Below, piece by piece: positions 26,178-35,062 of a stretch of 35,247 bases of DNA. The notes under the pieces were generated by a model. The model was not told the origin of the DNA. It saw only the letters and a list, made by a program, of their open reading frames with translations, and ran no database searches. Every line of letters starts with the position of its first letter. Positions within the stretch are counted from its first letter, which is position 1. Where the stretch lies: contig SHVP01000018.1 in NCBI GenBank assembly GCA_009694165.1, forward strand, positions 1-35,247, in the 5' to 3' direction. Origin of the DNA: Alphaproteobacteria bacterium. Lineage in GTDB: Bacteria; Pseudomonadota; Alphaproteobacteria; SHVP01. The position numbers and the translations under genes are program-made.

Positions 26178-27746
26178 TCAGGCGCGGCCCGGGGGCCGGG
26201 GCGCGACCAGCAAACCGGCGAGGAGGGGTGCCAACACCAGGATCAGGGTCGCATCGCCCCAACGGGCATAGGGCGTCGGGGCAAGCGGTCGGGGCAGAGC
26301 GACGTCGAGCACCCGATCCTCGCCGAGGTCGGTGCGCGCCAGCACCCGGCCGAGCGGGTCGACCACCCCGGAGATACCGGTATTGGCCACCCGCACCAGC
26401 GGCAAGCCTTGTTCGATCGATCGGACCCGCGCCTGGGCGAAGTGCTGCTCCGGACCAGCGAACGGACCGAACCAGGCATCGTTGGTGAGGCTAAGCAACC
26501 ATGCCGGACGCCGGCTTGTATCGACCATGCCGGTGGGAAAAATGGCCTCGTAACAAATGAGCGGAGAGAAGGGCGGTAGCCCGGCAAGGGATACGGTCGC
26601 GGCGCCCGGCCCCGGCGAGAAATCGACCGAAGAGCTCGCCACCAGCTTCTCGATCCCGATCCACTCGAGCACCGTCCGCAACGGCAGGTATTCGCCGAAG
26701 GGGACCAGTCGATGTTTGTCGTAGTTCGGTTCGACCGACGCATCCGCGCTCACGGCGACGAGGCCATTGAAGGCCCGCAACCGGCCGTCGGCCAGCGACT
26801 CCAGGCGGGGAGCACCGGTCAACACCCATCCGTCCTGGGGCGCCGCCTCGGCCACACGCAGCGCCGCCGGACTGCCGCTGTCGAGCAGAAAACTCGACGC
26901 CGTCTCCGGCCAGATCACCGCACGGACCCGGTCGAGGCCCGGCCCCTGGCTCAACCGAACATGACGAGCAAGATTGTTTTCCCGTTGGCCCGGTAACCAT
27001 TTGAGCTTCTGCGGAATGTTCGGCTGCACCAGGCGGAGGACGATGTCGTCCTGCACCGTCGTTTCCTGGACCCACAATCGCACCTGGCCCCCCGCCCAGA
27101 GGACGAGTAGGAGCGCCGCCGCCGTCGCGGTGGGCGCAATTCGCACAAGCCAGCGGCGGGACCCATTTCCAACGTCGTCCGCCATCGTCGCGGGCATCGC
27201 CGCCACCAGGACGGTGACCAGGCCAAGGCCATAGATGCCGAACAGGGCGGTCGATTGCAGGACGGCCAGATTTGTCACCCACGAATAGCCGATCAAGTTC
27301 CAGGGAAACCCGGTCAACATATGGCCGCGGATCCATTCGGCGGTGGACCAGGCCAACGCCAGAATGAGAACCCGGCGCCAGCCGCGGAATCGCCACTGCC
27401 CAACGGCCATGGTCGCCAATCCGTAGGGCAGGGCGAGCAACGCGGGCAAGCCCGCCACCGCAAACGGAATCATCCAGGCAAACCGCTCGGCATCGACCAG
27501 CATCGGGAAGGCGAGCCAGTGCAAACCAACAACGCCGGTGCCGAAACTGAACGCCCAGCCGACCGCGAACGCCGCCCGGCGACCGCCAACGCCATCGAGT
27601 TGCCATTGCAGTCCGGTAAACGCTACCAACAAGAGCGGGTAGATCGCGAAGGGCGGCAGCGCCAGCGCCGCAATGGCGCCGAACAGCAGCGCGAGGAGAA
27701 TGCGGCGCCAGCCGACAAGGCCGGACACCCAGGCCGCCGATCTCAT
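26178..27746 (-). CDS. lnt: Apolipoprotein N-acyltransferase
   Basis: The 522-residue inner-membrane enzyme adds the third acyl chain to lipoproteins. The N-terminal half (1-225) has several hydrophobic membrane segments; the periplasmic nitrilase-like domain carries the catalytic triad Glu281 (WPETASSFL), Lys344 (YDKHRLVPFGEYLP) and Cys398 (LICYEAIFP). A final hydrophobic segment near the C-terminus returns to the membrane. The start overlaps the corC stop by 4 nt. The corC-lnt pair is conserved across proteobacteria. Confidence 0.96.
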   Translation of the reverse strand: MRSAAWVSGLVGWRRILLALLFGAIAALALPPFAIYPLLLVAFTGLQWQLDGVGGRRAAFAVGWAFSFGTGVVGLHWLAFPMLVDAERFAWMIPFAVAGLPALLALPYGLATMAVGQWRFRGWRRVLILALAWSTAEWIRGHMLTGFPWNLIGYSWVTNLAVLQSTALFGIYGLGLVTVLVAAMPATMADDVGNGSRRWLVRIAPTATAAALLLVLWAGGQVRLWVQETTVQDDIVLRLVQPNIPQKLKWLPGQRENNLARHVRLSQGPGLDRVRAVIWPETASSFLLDSGSPAALRVAEAAPQDGWVLTGAPRLESLADGRLRAFNGLVAVSADASVEPNYDKHRLVPFGEYLPLRTVLEWIGIEKLVASSSVDFSPGPGAATVSLAGLPPFSPLICYEAIFPTGMVDTSRRPAWLLSLTNDAWFGPFAGPEQHFAQARVRSIEQGLPLVRVANTGISGVVDPLGRVLARTDLGEDRVLDVALPRPLAPTPYARWGDATLILVLAPLLAGLLVAPRPPGRA

Positions 27747-28666
27747 TCCGCAGCCGGTGATGGGCCCGCCTCGGGGCTGCCGGGCTCAGCCGTCGTCGTC
27801 GCCCGCCGGACCCGCACGCGTCGAACGCGGCGGGCGTCGGCTTCCACCACTTCGATGGCGGTTCCCAGCGCGTGGCTGATGACTTCTCCCCGCTGCGGGA
27901 CGCGACCGGCGAGCGCGGCGACGGCGCCAGCTACGGTTTCGACGCTTTCATCGCGATCCGCCGACAGCAGGTCGACGCCAAGGCGCGCTTCCAGATCGGC
28001 AAGCAACGCGCGGCCATCGACATCGAACATGCCGGCTGCCGTCTCGGTGATCAGCGGGCGCTCGACCTCGTCGTGTTCATCCTCGATTTCGCCGACGATC
28101 GCTTCGACCAGATCCTCGATGGTGACCAGTCCGTCGGTTCCGCCGTATTCGTCGACAACGATCGCCATGTGGATCCGCCGCTGTCGCATTTTGACGAACA
28201 GGTCGAGCACCGGCATCGAGTGTGGACAGAAAAGTACTTCGCGGACGATCTTGCGCAGATCGAAGCCGTCGCCTTTGGTCCAGAAGACCAACAGGTCCTT
28301 GACGTGGACCAAGCCCAGGATGTTGTCGAGCGAACTGCGATAGACCGGCAAGCGCGAATGGAACTGCTCGCGGAAAATGCGGACCAGATCCACAAGTGGT
28401 GTCGTCGCATCGATGGCGACGATATCGGCGCGCGGCAACATGACGTCGTCGACCCGTAACTGCCCGAAGCGGATGAGATTCATGAGGATGACGCGTTCCT
28501 CGGGCTTCAGCGCCTGCTCGCCACCCTCGTGCTGGCGGATCAGGTCGAGCAGCTCCTCGCGCAACGACACCGTCTCATCGCGGCCGACCCCGAGCGAGCG
28601 AAGCAAGGATTTGAGTGAGCGAATCAGGAACGACTCGCCGTCCTCGACTCGCGGCGAATCGCTCAT
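27743..28666 (-). CDS. corC: CorC/HlyC-family CBS-domain protein
   Basis: A 307-residue cytoplasmic protein with a tandem CBS pair (about 70-195; VDDVMLPRADIVAIDATTPL, HSRLPVYRSSLDNILGLVHVKDLL, VDEYGGTDGLVTIEDLVEAIVGEI in pieces) and a C-terminal CorC_HlyC domain (about 210-290). It lacks the membrane DUF21 domain of longer relatives. Linked in E. coli to magnesium/cobalt efflux. Both ends overlap their neighbours (ybeY and lnt) by 4 nt. Confidence 0.92.
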   Translation of the reverse strand: MSDSPRVEDGESFLIRSLKSLLRSLGVGRDETVSLREELLDLIRQHEGGEQALKPEERVILMNLIRFGQLRVDDVMLPRADIVAIDATTPLVDLVRIFREQFHSRLPVYRSSLDNILGLVHVKDLLVFWTKGDGFDLRKIVREVLFCPHSMPVLDLFVKMRQRRIHMAIVVDEYGGTDGLVTIEDLVEAIVGEIEDEHDEVERPLITETAAGMFDVDGRALLADLEARLGVDLLSADRDESVETVAGAVAALAGRVPQRGEVISHALGTAIEVVEADARRVRRVRVRRATTTAEPGSPEAGPSPAAE

Positions 28667-29190
28667 CGCCGGGCTCCACGCCGGGGCCGCGCCGGCGGTG
28701 GTTGGACGGCAACGTACGGATCGGCGATCGCCAGTCTGGCGAGCACTCGCCGCTCCAGGCCCTCCATCCGGCGGGCCTGACGCTCACCCCCATGATCGTA
28801 GCCGAGTAAATGGAGAACCCCGTGGACGACCAGATGGGCAAAGTGCGCCCGCACAGTCTTGTGCTGCGTCAGGGCCTCACGCTTGACCGTCTCGACTGAA
28901 ACGACCACGTCGCCCAACAGCCGCGGCGGGGCGCCGAGCGCCAGTTCGGCGGCGCCTGGATCGAACAACGCGAAAGAGAGGACGTTGGTTGGTTTGTCGC
29001 GGCTGCGAAAGCGGCGGTTAAGACGTCGCACCAGCCGATCATCGGCCAAGACGATGCAGAGTTCGCAGCGCACGGTCGTGCCCGCGGCCGCCAGGGCGGC
29101 GCGGGCGGCGCGGCGCCCGAGACGCGCCGCGCTTGGCAGCGCGGTACGCCAAGCGTTGGATCGCTCGGCAACGTGAACGACGGCGGTCAT
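28663..29190 (-). CDS. ybeY: Endoribonuclease YbeY (rRNA maturation factor)
   Basis: The 175-residue metalloprotein acts in 16S rRNA 3'-end maturation and ribosome quality control. The zinc site is HGVLHLLGYDH (His123, His127, His133), and KPTNVLSF precedes it as expected. A Pro/Arg-rich tail of about 15 residues follows the catalytic domain. It overlaps phoH and corC by 4 nt each. Confidence 0.96.
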   Translation of the reverse strand: MTAVVHVAERSNAWRTALPSAARLGRRAARAALAAAGTTVRCELCIVLADDRLVRRLNRRFRSRDKPTNVLSFALFDPGAAELALGAPPRLLGDVVVSVETVKREALTQHKTVRAHFAHLVVHGVLHLLGYDHGGERQARRMEGLERRVLARLAIADPYVAVQPPPARPRRGARR

Positions 29191-30200
29191 CGCCGTGGCG
29201 GCCGATCCGTGGACGATCCCTCGCGCCCTTCATAGGCCGCGTAGGCACGGACCATCTTGGTGACCAGCGGATGGCGAACGACGTCGGCATCGCTGAATTC
29301 GATGAATGATACGCCGTCGACGCCGTGCAGAACGTCGAGCGCCTCGCGCAAGCCTGACCGAACGCCGGGCGGCAAATCGATTTGCGTCAGGTCGCCGGTG
29401 ACGACCATCCGCGATCCCTCGCCCAGGCGGGTCAACAGCATCTTCATTTGCATCGGTGTCGTATTCTGCGCCTCGTCCAGAATGACGAAAGCATGCGATA
29501 GGGTGCGCCCCCGCATGAAGGCAATCGGGGCGATCTCGATTTCCGCGCTCTCCAACCGACGAAACACCTGGTCGGCCGGCAGCATGTCGTACAAAGCGTC
29601 GTAGAGGGGACGCAAATAGGGATCAACCTTTTCCTTCAGGTCGCCTGGCAAGAACCCGAGCCGCTCGCCCGCCTCGACGGCCGGGCGCGACAGGACGATT
29701 CGATTCACCTCGCCCTGCATGAGCATGGACACCGCCTTGGCGACGGCAAGATACGTCTTGCCGGTCCCGGCAGGGCCGAGCCCAAACACGAGATCGAAGC
29801 GACCAAGGGCTTCGAGATAGACCCGCTGAGTGGGCGAGCGCGGCACGATCGCGCGTTTCTTGGTGCGGATGATCGGACCGTCATCACCCTTGACCGGCCG
29901 ATCGGTCATGCGAATGACACCATCGACGTCGCCAGGGCCGATATCCTGTCCGTTGCGCAACCGGCGATAGAGAACTTCGAGAATTTGTTTTGCCCGACCC
30001 TGACCATCGGCCTCGCCGTGGACGGCGACGCGATTGCCGCGCGACGAGATCGTGACTCCGAGCGCTTGTTCGAGGCGCGCCAGGTTCTGGTCATATTGCC
30101 CGAACAACGCCGGCAGCAGCTTGTTGTCTTCAAAGGCGATGACCAGCGGGGCGGATGGCGGGGGAGTGTCGGTCGTGGCCAATGGATGGGGTTTGCTCAA
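29187..30200 (-). CDS. PhoH-like ATPase (YbeZ)
   Basis: A 337-residue P-loop ATPase, often found with YbeY and involved in RNA metabolism. The N-terminal region (about 35-95) has a KH-like stretch [17 protein letters not shown]; Walker A is GPAGTGKT (142-149), Walker B is VILDEAQN (239-246), followed by [16 protein letters not shown]. The start appears to be TTG (30198-30200), overlapping the miaB stop as TTGA, with further in-frame TTG a few codons later; no ATG is available near the expected N-terminus. Confidence 0.93.
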   Translation of the reverse strand: MSKPHPLATTDTPPPSAPLVIAFEDNKLLPALFGQYDQNLARLEQALGVTISSRGNRVAVHGEADGQGRAKQILEVLYRRLRNGQDIGPGDVDGVIRMTDRPVKGDDGPIIRTKKRAIVPRSPTQRVYLEALGRFDLVFGLGPAGTGKTYLAVAKAVSMLMQGEVNRIVLSRPAVEAGERLGFLPGDLKEKVDPYLRPLYDALYDMLPADQVFRRLESAEIEIAPIAFMRGRTLSHAFVILDEAQNTTPMQMKMLLTRLGEGSRMVVTGDLTQIDLPPGVRSGLREALDVLHGVDGVSFIEFSDADVVRHPLVTKMVRAYAAYEGREGSSTDRPPRR

Positions 30201-31582
30201 GCGGCCGTCGCCCGCGTCTGAACGGCCGCCGCGATCAGGCGACCGGCGAGGCTATTTGGTTGCACCCGCTCGACCGTAACGTCGGCGATTGTCCCGATCA
30301 GGTCGCCGTCTGCTTCGACGTGAATTGGCTGCAGATAGGGCGTGCGGCCGCCAACCTGTCGGGCATGACGACCCGGTCGATCGAACAACACTGACACGGT
30401 CTGGCCCAGCATTCGCGCATTGAACATCCGCATCTGTTCGTCGATCAGCGCCTGCAGTTCCTGCAGGCGCGCGGCCTTTACCGTCTCGTCGATCTGGCCG
30501 GCCTCGGCCGCGGCCGGCGTGCCGGGGCGCGGGCTATATTTGAACGAAAATGCTTGGGCATAGCCGACAGCACGCACCAGCCGCAGGGTGGCGGCGCAAT
30601 CGGCTTCGGTCTCGCCGGGATAGCCGACGATAAAGTCGCTCGACAGTGCGAGATCGGGCCGGGCCGCGCGCAGACGATCAATCGTGCGCAGGTACTCGGC
30701 ACTAGTATGGCCGCGGTTCATCGCCCGCAGGATGCGGTCGGAACCACTCTGGATCGGAAGATGCAGAAATGGCATCAGCGCCGGCAAGTCGCGGTGAGCG
30801 GCAATCAAGTCATCGGTAACGTCGCGCGGGTGCGAGGTCGTGTAGCGAAGCCGGGCCAATCCGTCGATTCGGCTCAGGCCAATGAGCAGGCCCGCGAGCA
30901 ACGTGGTGTCGCCACGGTCGTCCGCGCCCCGGTAGGCGTTGACGTTCTGACCGAGCAGCGTGATCTCGCGAACGCCCCGCTCGACCAGGCGACGGGCCTC
31001 CGCCACGACGTCGGAGGCAGGCCGCGAGAACTCGGCGCCGCGGGTATAGGGGACAACGCAGAAGGTGCAGAACTTGTCGCAGCCTTCCTGCACGGTGAGA
31101 AACGCACTCGGTCCATCGAGTCGACGATGCTCGGGCAGGAAATCGAACTTGGTGTCGACCGGGAAATCGGTGTCGAGGACACCGCCCGCCGCCCGCGTCG
31201 CCCGGGCAATCAACTCGGGCAAGCGATGATAGGCCTGTGGTCCGACCACAATGTCGACGTTGCCGGCCCGGCGCTGCACCTCGGCCCCTTCGGCCTGGGC
31301 GACGCAACCGGTGACGGCGACAAGCATCCGACCGCCGCGCGCCGCCCGCTCCTGCTGCACCGGCCGCAGCCGACCGAGGTCGGAGAACAGCTTCTCGGTG
31401 GCCTTTTCGCGAATGTGACAGGTATTAAGAATGGCAAGATCAGCGTCGTCGACCGAGTCGACCGCTGTGTAACCAAGCGGTGCCAGCAAGTCCGCCATGC
31501 GGGCGGAGTCATAGACGTTCATCTGGCAACCGTAGGTCTTGATGAACAGCTTTTTGGTCAAGCTCCTTTGCCCCGACACCAC
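30197..31582 (-). CDS. miaB: tRNA-2-methylthio-N6-dimethylallyladenosine synthase
   Basis: The 461-residue radical-SAM methylthiotransferase modifies A37 of tRNAs reading UNN codons. The N-terminal UPF0004 domain supplies Cys19, Cys55 and Cys93 for the auxiliary cluster; the radical-SAM cluster is CDKFCTFC (Cys168, 172, 175); a TRAM domain ends the protein (about 385-455). The start is one of two adjacent GTG codons (31582 or 31579) after GGAGG. A TTG at 31561 after AAAGGAGC is a weaker alternative. Confidence 0.96.
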   Translation of the reverse strand: MVSGQRSLTKKLFIKTYGCQMNVYDSARMADLLAPLGYTAVDSVDDADLAILNTCHIREKATEKLFSDLGRLRPVQQERAARGGRMLVAVTGCVAQAEGAEVQRRAGNVDIVVGPQAYHRLPELIARATRAAGGVLDTDFPVDTKFDFLPEHRRLDGPSAFLTVQEGCDKFCTFCVVPYTRGAEFSRPASDVVAEARRLVERGVREITLLGQNVNAYRGADDRGDTTLLAGLLIGLSRIDGLARLRYTTSHPRDVTDDLIAAHRDLPALMPFLHLPIQSGSDRILRAMNRGHTSAEYLRTIDRLRAARPDLALSSDFIVGYPGETEADCAATLRLVRAVGYAQAFSFKYSPRPGTPAAAEAGQIDETVKAARLQELQALIDEQMRMFNARMLGQTVSVLFDRPGRHARQVGGRTPYLQPIHVEADGDLIGTIADVTVERVQPNSLAGRLIAAAVQTRATAA

Positions 31583-31612
31583 GCCTCCGCCCGCGCCCTT
31601 TGGCCCAGGCGG

Positions 31613-32479
31613 CTAAGCGGTCACGTTAGCATCGCTCCTTTGTGAGTCAAGGAGCGGCGGCCGATCGGGCCGGAACAGCAGGTAGCGCCTCGATGGCGAC
31701 TCTTCGAGGCAGCCTGACAGCGCATCGGAAAGCCCCTGCGCCACCACATTCTGGCAATGGGCGGCCATGTTTTTACGCGACGTAAAGTCGGCGATAGTGA
31801 CGGGCCGATGAAACTGAACCGTGGCGGTTGCCGGTCCGGCGCCGAGCACCCCCCAAAGATGCGGGAAAAGTTCCATGTCGCCGAACCAGGTGTAGAGCGG
31901 CCGCATTTGCCGGCCGAGCGGGACGCCGTTTAGCTTGGTATAGGCAATCGTTACCGGCTGGACGATCAGCGGTCGACCGCGGATCGGTTTCTCGGCCACG
32001 GAAAAGAACCCGCTCTTGAACGGCAGAACACGATTGCCGTCGCTGCTCGTGCCCTCGGCGAACAAGGCGAGGCTATCGCCGGCCTCGAGACGAACCGTCA
32101 TTTCGTCGCGGGTATCGGCGGTTCGCTGCATGAGCCGCTCGACGAAGACCGTGCTCTGCAGCACCGCGAAATAGCCGATGATAGGCCACGATGCGACCTC
32201 TCGCTTGGCGACAAAGCTGACGGTAGCGAGAGTGTTCATCACCACGATGTCGAGCCACGACGAGTGATTGACCACGAACAGCGTCGGCCGCACCGTCGAT
32301 ACTTCGCCATAATGATGGACCCGCATACCCATCACCCGCAGGGCAATGCCGTGATATAGGCGCGGGACGACCTTGGCGAACGGCGACTTGAAGTGGAACA
32401 CGATGACCTGCAGCGCGAGACAAACGATCGTCGTCAGCACGATCAGCAGAAAATTCCAGGTGGCGCGAAGGTGTATCAT
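31613..32479 (-). CDS. Lysophospholipid acyltransferase (PlsC-like)
   Basis: A 288-residue membrane-associated acyltransferase of the 1-acylglycerol-3-phosphate acyltransferase group. The N-terminal segment (about 8-28) is a membrane helix. The catalytic motif NHSSWLD (His72, Asp77) and the substrate-binding FAEGTSSDG (Glu142) are intact. Substrate (1-acyl-glycerol-3-phosphate or ornithine lipid) is not determined. It lies between fur (18 nt) and miaB (30 nt). Confidence 0.9.
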   Translation of the reverse strand: MIHLRATWNFLLIVLTTIVCLALQVIVFHFKSPFAKVVPRLYHGIALRVMGMRVHHYGEVSTVRPTLFVVNHSSWLDIVVMNTLATVSFVAKREVASWPIIGYFAVLQSTVFVERLMQRTADTRDEMTVRLEAGDSLALFAEGTSSDGNRVLPFKSGFFSVAEKPIRGRPLIVQPVTIAYTKLNGVPLGRQMRPLYTWFGDMELFPHLWGVLGAGPATATVQFHRPVTIADFTSRKNMAAHCQNVVAQGLSDALSGCLEESPSRRYLLFRPDRPPLLDSQRSDANVTA

Positions 32480-32497
32480 CGAATGTCTGCAGCGCGG

Positions 32498-32941
32498 CTA
32501 CCGCCGCTTCGCCCGCGCCTGCGAATCGGCCTCGCCGTCGAGAACAACTCCGTAGAGCTCGAGCCGGTGGCCAACCAGCCGGTAGCCGAGACGCGCGGCA
32601 ATTTTCCTCTGTAGGTCCTCGATCTCGGTGTCTTGGAACTCGATCACCGTGCCCGACTTCAGATCAATCAAATGATCGTGGTGCTCGGAGCTGCTTTCCT
32701 CGTACCGTGCCCGGCCATCGCCAAAGTCATGGCGCGACAGGATGCCCGCTTCTTCGAAAAGACGAACGGTTCGATAAACGGTAGCGATCGAGATGCCAGG
32801 GTCGATTTTGACGGCGCGAAGATGCACGTCCTCGACGTTCGGATGATCCGTCGAGGTCGACAACACGCGGGCGATGACCCGGCGCTGCCCGGTCATCTTC
32901 AGTCCCTTTTGGATGCAGAGGCGTTCGATCCGGTCGGGCAT
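32498..32941 (-). CDS. fur: Fur-family metalloregulator
   Basis: A 147-residue Fur-superfamily repressor with the winged-helix MTGQRRVIARVLSTS and GISIATVYRTVRLFEEAG, and the metal site SSSEHHDHLIDLKSG (His87, His88, His90). There are no CxxC pairs. In alphaproteobacteria such Fur proteins often respond to manganese (Mur) as much as iron, and Irr takes over much iron control; an Irr is encoded at about 12.5 kb. The ATG at 32941, with AAGG upstream, is preferred to a TTG at 32962. Divergent from the TusA-like gene by 80 bp. Confidence 0.92.
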   Translation of the reverse strand: MPDRIERLCIQKGLKMTGQRRVIARVLSTSTDHPNVEDVHLRAVKIDPGISIATVYRTVRLFEEAGILSRHDFGDGRARYEESSSEHHDHLIDLKSGTVIEFQDTEIEDLQRKIAARLGYRLVGHRLELYGVVLDGEADSQARAKRR

Positions 32942-33021
32942 CGCGACCTTATATCCGATCAAACCCCCGCGTGCACGGGGCCGGGGCCTCCCTTGGCCTT
33001 CGCCCTGTGTTACAAAGGCTT

Positions 33022-33300
33022 ATGCTGACTAGCCCGCAAGACATGAGCGTGTCCGATCAATCCGTCGTGGCCGACCACCGGATCGACATCACGGCTGACA
33101 CCTGCCCGATCACCTTCGTCAAGACCAAGCTAAAGCTCGAACGAATGCGGATCGGCGAATTGCTAGAGGTTCGCCTGCGGAGCGGCGAGCCGCTCAACAA
33201 CGTGCCTCGCTCGGCCAGTGAAGAAGGCCACGCGGTGGTATCCGTGGCCGCGGAGGCGGCGGATGGCTCGATCTTCCTAGTTCGTATTCGCAAGCGTTGA
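33022..33300 (+). CDS. TusA-like sulfurtransferase family protein
   Basis: A small protein of 92 residues (85 if it starts at the ATG at 33043). The TusA/SirA fold is seen as ITADTCPITFVKTKLKLERM, GELLEVRLRSGEPLNNVPRS and GHAVVSV. The conserved cysteine is present, but the CPxP motif of TusA is CPIT here; this variant is common in an alphaproteobacterial subgroup. It may carry sulfur to a partner; no direct partner is adjacent. Its stop lies 6 nt from the convergent rimI. Confidence 0.8.
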   Translation: MLTSPQDMSVSDQSVVADHRIDITADTCPITFVKTKLKLERMRIGELLEVRLRSGEPLNNVPRSASEEGHAVVSVAAEAADGSIFLVRIRKR

Positions 33301-33306
33301 GCGCGA

Positions 33307-33759
33307 TCAGGATTCGCGACGCATGACAAGCGCGTCGACCGCGCCGCCCGGTCGCTGGTAATAGCCCGCGCGGCGGCCCACTTCGACAAAGCCGGTTGAG
33401 CGATAGAGGCACAAGGCAGCGTCATTGTCCACGGCCACTTCGATAAACAGCCGTCGGATGCCTTGGCCGAGAAGGGTGCTCCCCAACGCCTCGACGAGGC
33501 TGCGCCCGATTCCTCGTCGCTGACACGATGGGTCGACGGCGATCGTCAGAATCTCGGCCTCGTCGCCGGCGAAACGGGCAAGGGCGAAGCCGACCGGCCG
33601 AGCCTCCAACTCGGCAAGAAAACCGACGTGGCCCGGCAGCGACAGAAAGCGCCGGAGATCGTGCTCCGACCATGCTTCCGCGAAGGCGCCGCGATACAGA
33701 AGGGCGAGAACCGCCGCGTCGGCAATTCCTTCGGCCGGGGACAAACAGCGGATGCTCAC
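33307..33759 (-). CDS. rimI: Ribosomal-protein-alanine N-acetyltransferase (GNAT family)
   Basis: The 150-residue acetyltransferase has the acetyl-CoA-binding segment ILTIAVDPSCQRRGIGRSLV and the C-terminal LYRSTGFVEVGRRAGYY of RimI. Its GTG start overlaps the tsaB stop (GTGA). The tsaB-rimI pairing is strongly conserved and supports the RimI name over other GNAT proteins. Confidence 0.9.
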   Translation of the reverse strand: MSIRCLSPAEGIADAAVLALLYRGAFAEAWSEHDLRRFLSLPGHVGFLAELEARPVGFALARFAGDEAEILTIAVDPSCQRRGIGRSLVEALGSTLLGQGIRRLFIEVAVDNDAALCLYRSTGFVEVGRRAGYYQRPGGAVDALVMRRES

Positions 33760-34454
33760 GTTACGCCGCCCGGCAATTTAGCGTCCGGCGGCCTGAGGTA
33801 CAGCGGCCGCGGCATCGTGCGGAAGCGCTCGAGCCCGTCCGCGGACAGCTCGGCCGCCATGGCGGCAACGACGGCGGCGCGCGGGTAGTACACCGTCGGC
33901 TGCACGGTAACCGTCGCGATGCCACGGGCCGCCAGAAGGCGGTCGAGAGGTGCGGCGCCGCTGCCGCAGAGTTGGAACGGACCCTTGCCGACCGCCGCGG
34001 CGACCGTGGCAAGGCTGGTGAGCGCCGGCTCGGTCAGTGGTCGGCCCGCGCTCGACAGCAGTTGCCAATAGATCTGATCGTGGCGCGCATCGATGGTGGC
34101 AATGGTGGCGACGGGATCGCCCGACGACGTGCCTTTTCGGGCAGTGGCCGCCAAGGCAGCCAGCGTACCGACCCCAATGACCGGCCGGTCAAGCACCAGG
34201 GCCATAGCCCGGGCCGCTGCCAAACCGACGCGAATACCGGCAAACGTTCCCGGACCGATGGTGACAGCGAGAATGTCCACTTGCCCGTACTCAAAACCAC
34301 ATTCGTGCCGCAACTCTTCGATCATCGGGATGAGCGCTTCGGCATGGCCGCGATCGAGTTCTTCCATCCGTTCGGCCACCAGCGCACCCGCGCGCCAAAG
34401 GGCTGCCGAGCATCCGGAGAGTGATGTATCAAAGGCTAAGATGGTCGTCGTCAC
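33756..34454 (-). CDS. tsaB: tRNA threonylcarbamoyladenosine biosynthesis protein TsaB
   Basis: A 232-residue ASKHA-fold protein, the inactive partner of TsaD in t6A37 formation. TTTILAFDTSLSGCSAAL at the N-terminus and VTIGPGTFAGIRVGLAAARAMAL (about 65-87) are diagnostic. The start is GTG at 34452-34454. It is divergent from the dipeptidase gene with only 16 bp between the two start codons, so the promoters must overlap coding sequence or each other. Confidence 0.94.
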   Translation of the reverse strand: MTTTILAFDTSLSGCSAALWRAGALVAERMEELDRGHAEALIPMIEELRHECGFEYGQVDILAVTIGPGTFAGIRVGLAAARAMALVLDRPVIGVGTLAALAATARKGTSSGDPVATIATIDARHDQIYWQLLSSAGRPLTEPALTSLATVAAAVGKGPFQLCGSGAAPLDRLLAARGIATVTVQPTVYYPRAAVVAAMAAELSADGLERFRTMPRPLYLRPPDAKLPGGVT

Positions 34455-34470
34455 GTGCTAACCTAAGACA

Positions 34471-35046
34471 ATGCTGGGCGGGTCATCGATCTTGGTAGAA
34501 ATTCTCCCCGACACCCTGCCGGTGACGGTCGACCTGACCTACGCGACCGACCGGAACTTTACCGGTCGGCCGGTTTATAAGCGCGCCGCCTGTTTTCTGC
34601 ATCCGGCGGCTGCCGCGCGATTGGCGGAAGCAGCCCGTCTCGCCGCCGGCCAGGGCTTTCGCCTCAAGGTGTTCGACGCGTTTCGGCCGACGGAGGCCCA
34701 ATGGGCGCTTTGGCGGCACACGCCCGATCCCGAGTTTCTCGCCGACCCGCGGCGGGGCTCGCCCCACTCGCGCGGCGTCGCCGTTGATGTGACGCTGACC
34801 GACATGAACGATCGTGACCTCGACATGGGGACGCCGTTCGATTCGTTCCAGCCGCAGTCTCACCATGGGCGAATGGACCTCGCCGCCGCGGCGCAGCGGA
34901 ATCGGGCGCTGCTGCTCGGCATCATGACGGCGGCGGGCTGGGATTTTTACCGAAACGAGTGGTGGCACTACCAGCTGTTTGCGGCGCGGACCTATCCTCT
35001 GCTCAGCGATAGCGCCGCCGGCACCCGCCTGATGACTAGCCCCTGA
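34471..35046 (+). CDS. ddpX: D-alanyl-D-alanine dipeptidase (VanX/DdpX family)
   Basis: The 191-residue zinc enzyme hydrolyses D-Ala-D-Ala. Catalytic and zinc residues match VanX: Arg72 (FDAFRPTEAQW), His99 and Asp106 (SPHSRGVAVDV), Glu163 and His166 (EWWHYQLF). No clear signal peptide is present, so it is probably cytoplasmic, consistent with peptidoglycan recycling rather than vancomycin resistance; no vanHA genes are in view. The ATG at 34471 has a weak ribosome site, and a TTG at 34492 fits the family N-terminus as an alternative. The next gene follows after 16 nt. Confidence 0.9.
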   Translation: MLGGSSILVEILPDTLPVTVDLTYATDRNFTGRPVYKRAACFLHPAAAARLAEAARLAAGQGFRLKVFDAFRPTEAQWALWRHTPDPEFLADPRRGSPHSRGVAVDVTLTDMNDRDLDMGTPFDSFQPQSHHGRMDLAAAAQRNRALLLGIMTAAGWDFYRNEWWHYQLFAARTYPLLSDSAAGTRLMTSP

Positions 35047-35062
35047 GGCCCGCGGAGGACGG

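Noticed and set aside
26491..27606. Minus-strand 371-codon frame overlapping lnt in another phase
   Set aside because: Lnt in the main frame has all catalytic residues and membrane segments; the alternative is Arg/Gly-rich shadow sequence.
27255..28343. Long plus-strand frame antisense to lnt and corC, and a similar one at 30554-31645 antisense to miaB
   Set aside because: Both oppose intact conserved genes and are explained by high GC content.
34471..35046. Vancomycin resistance by a VanX enzyme
   Set aside because: The enzyme lacks vanH/vanA partners and lies beside a polysaccharide deacetylase in a Gram-negative genome; a cell-wall recycling role is more likely.
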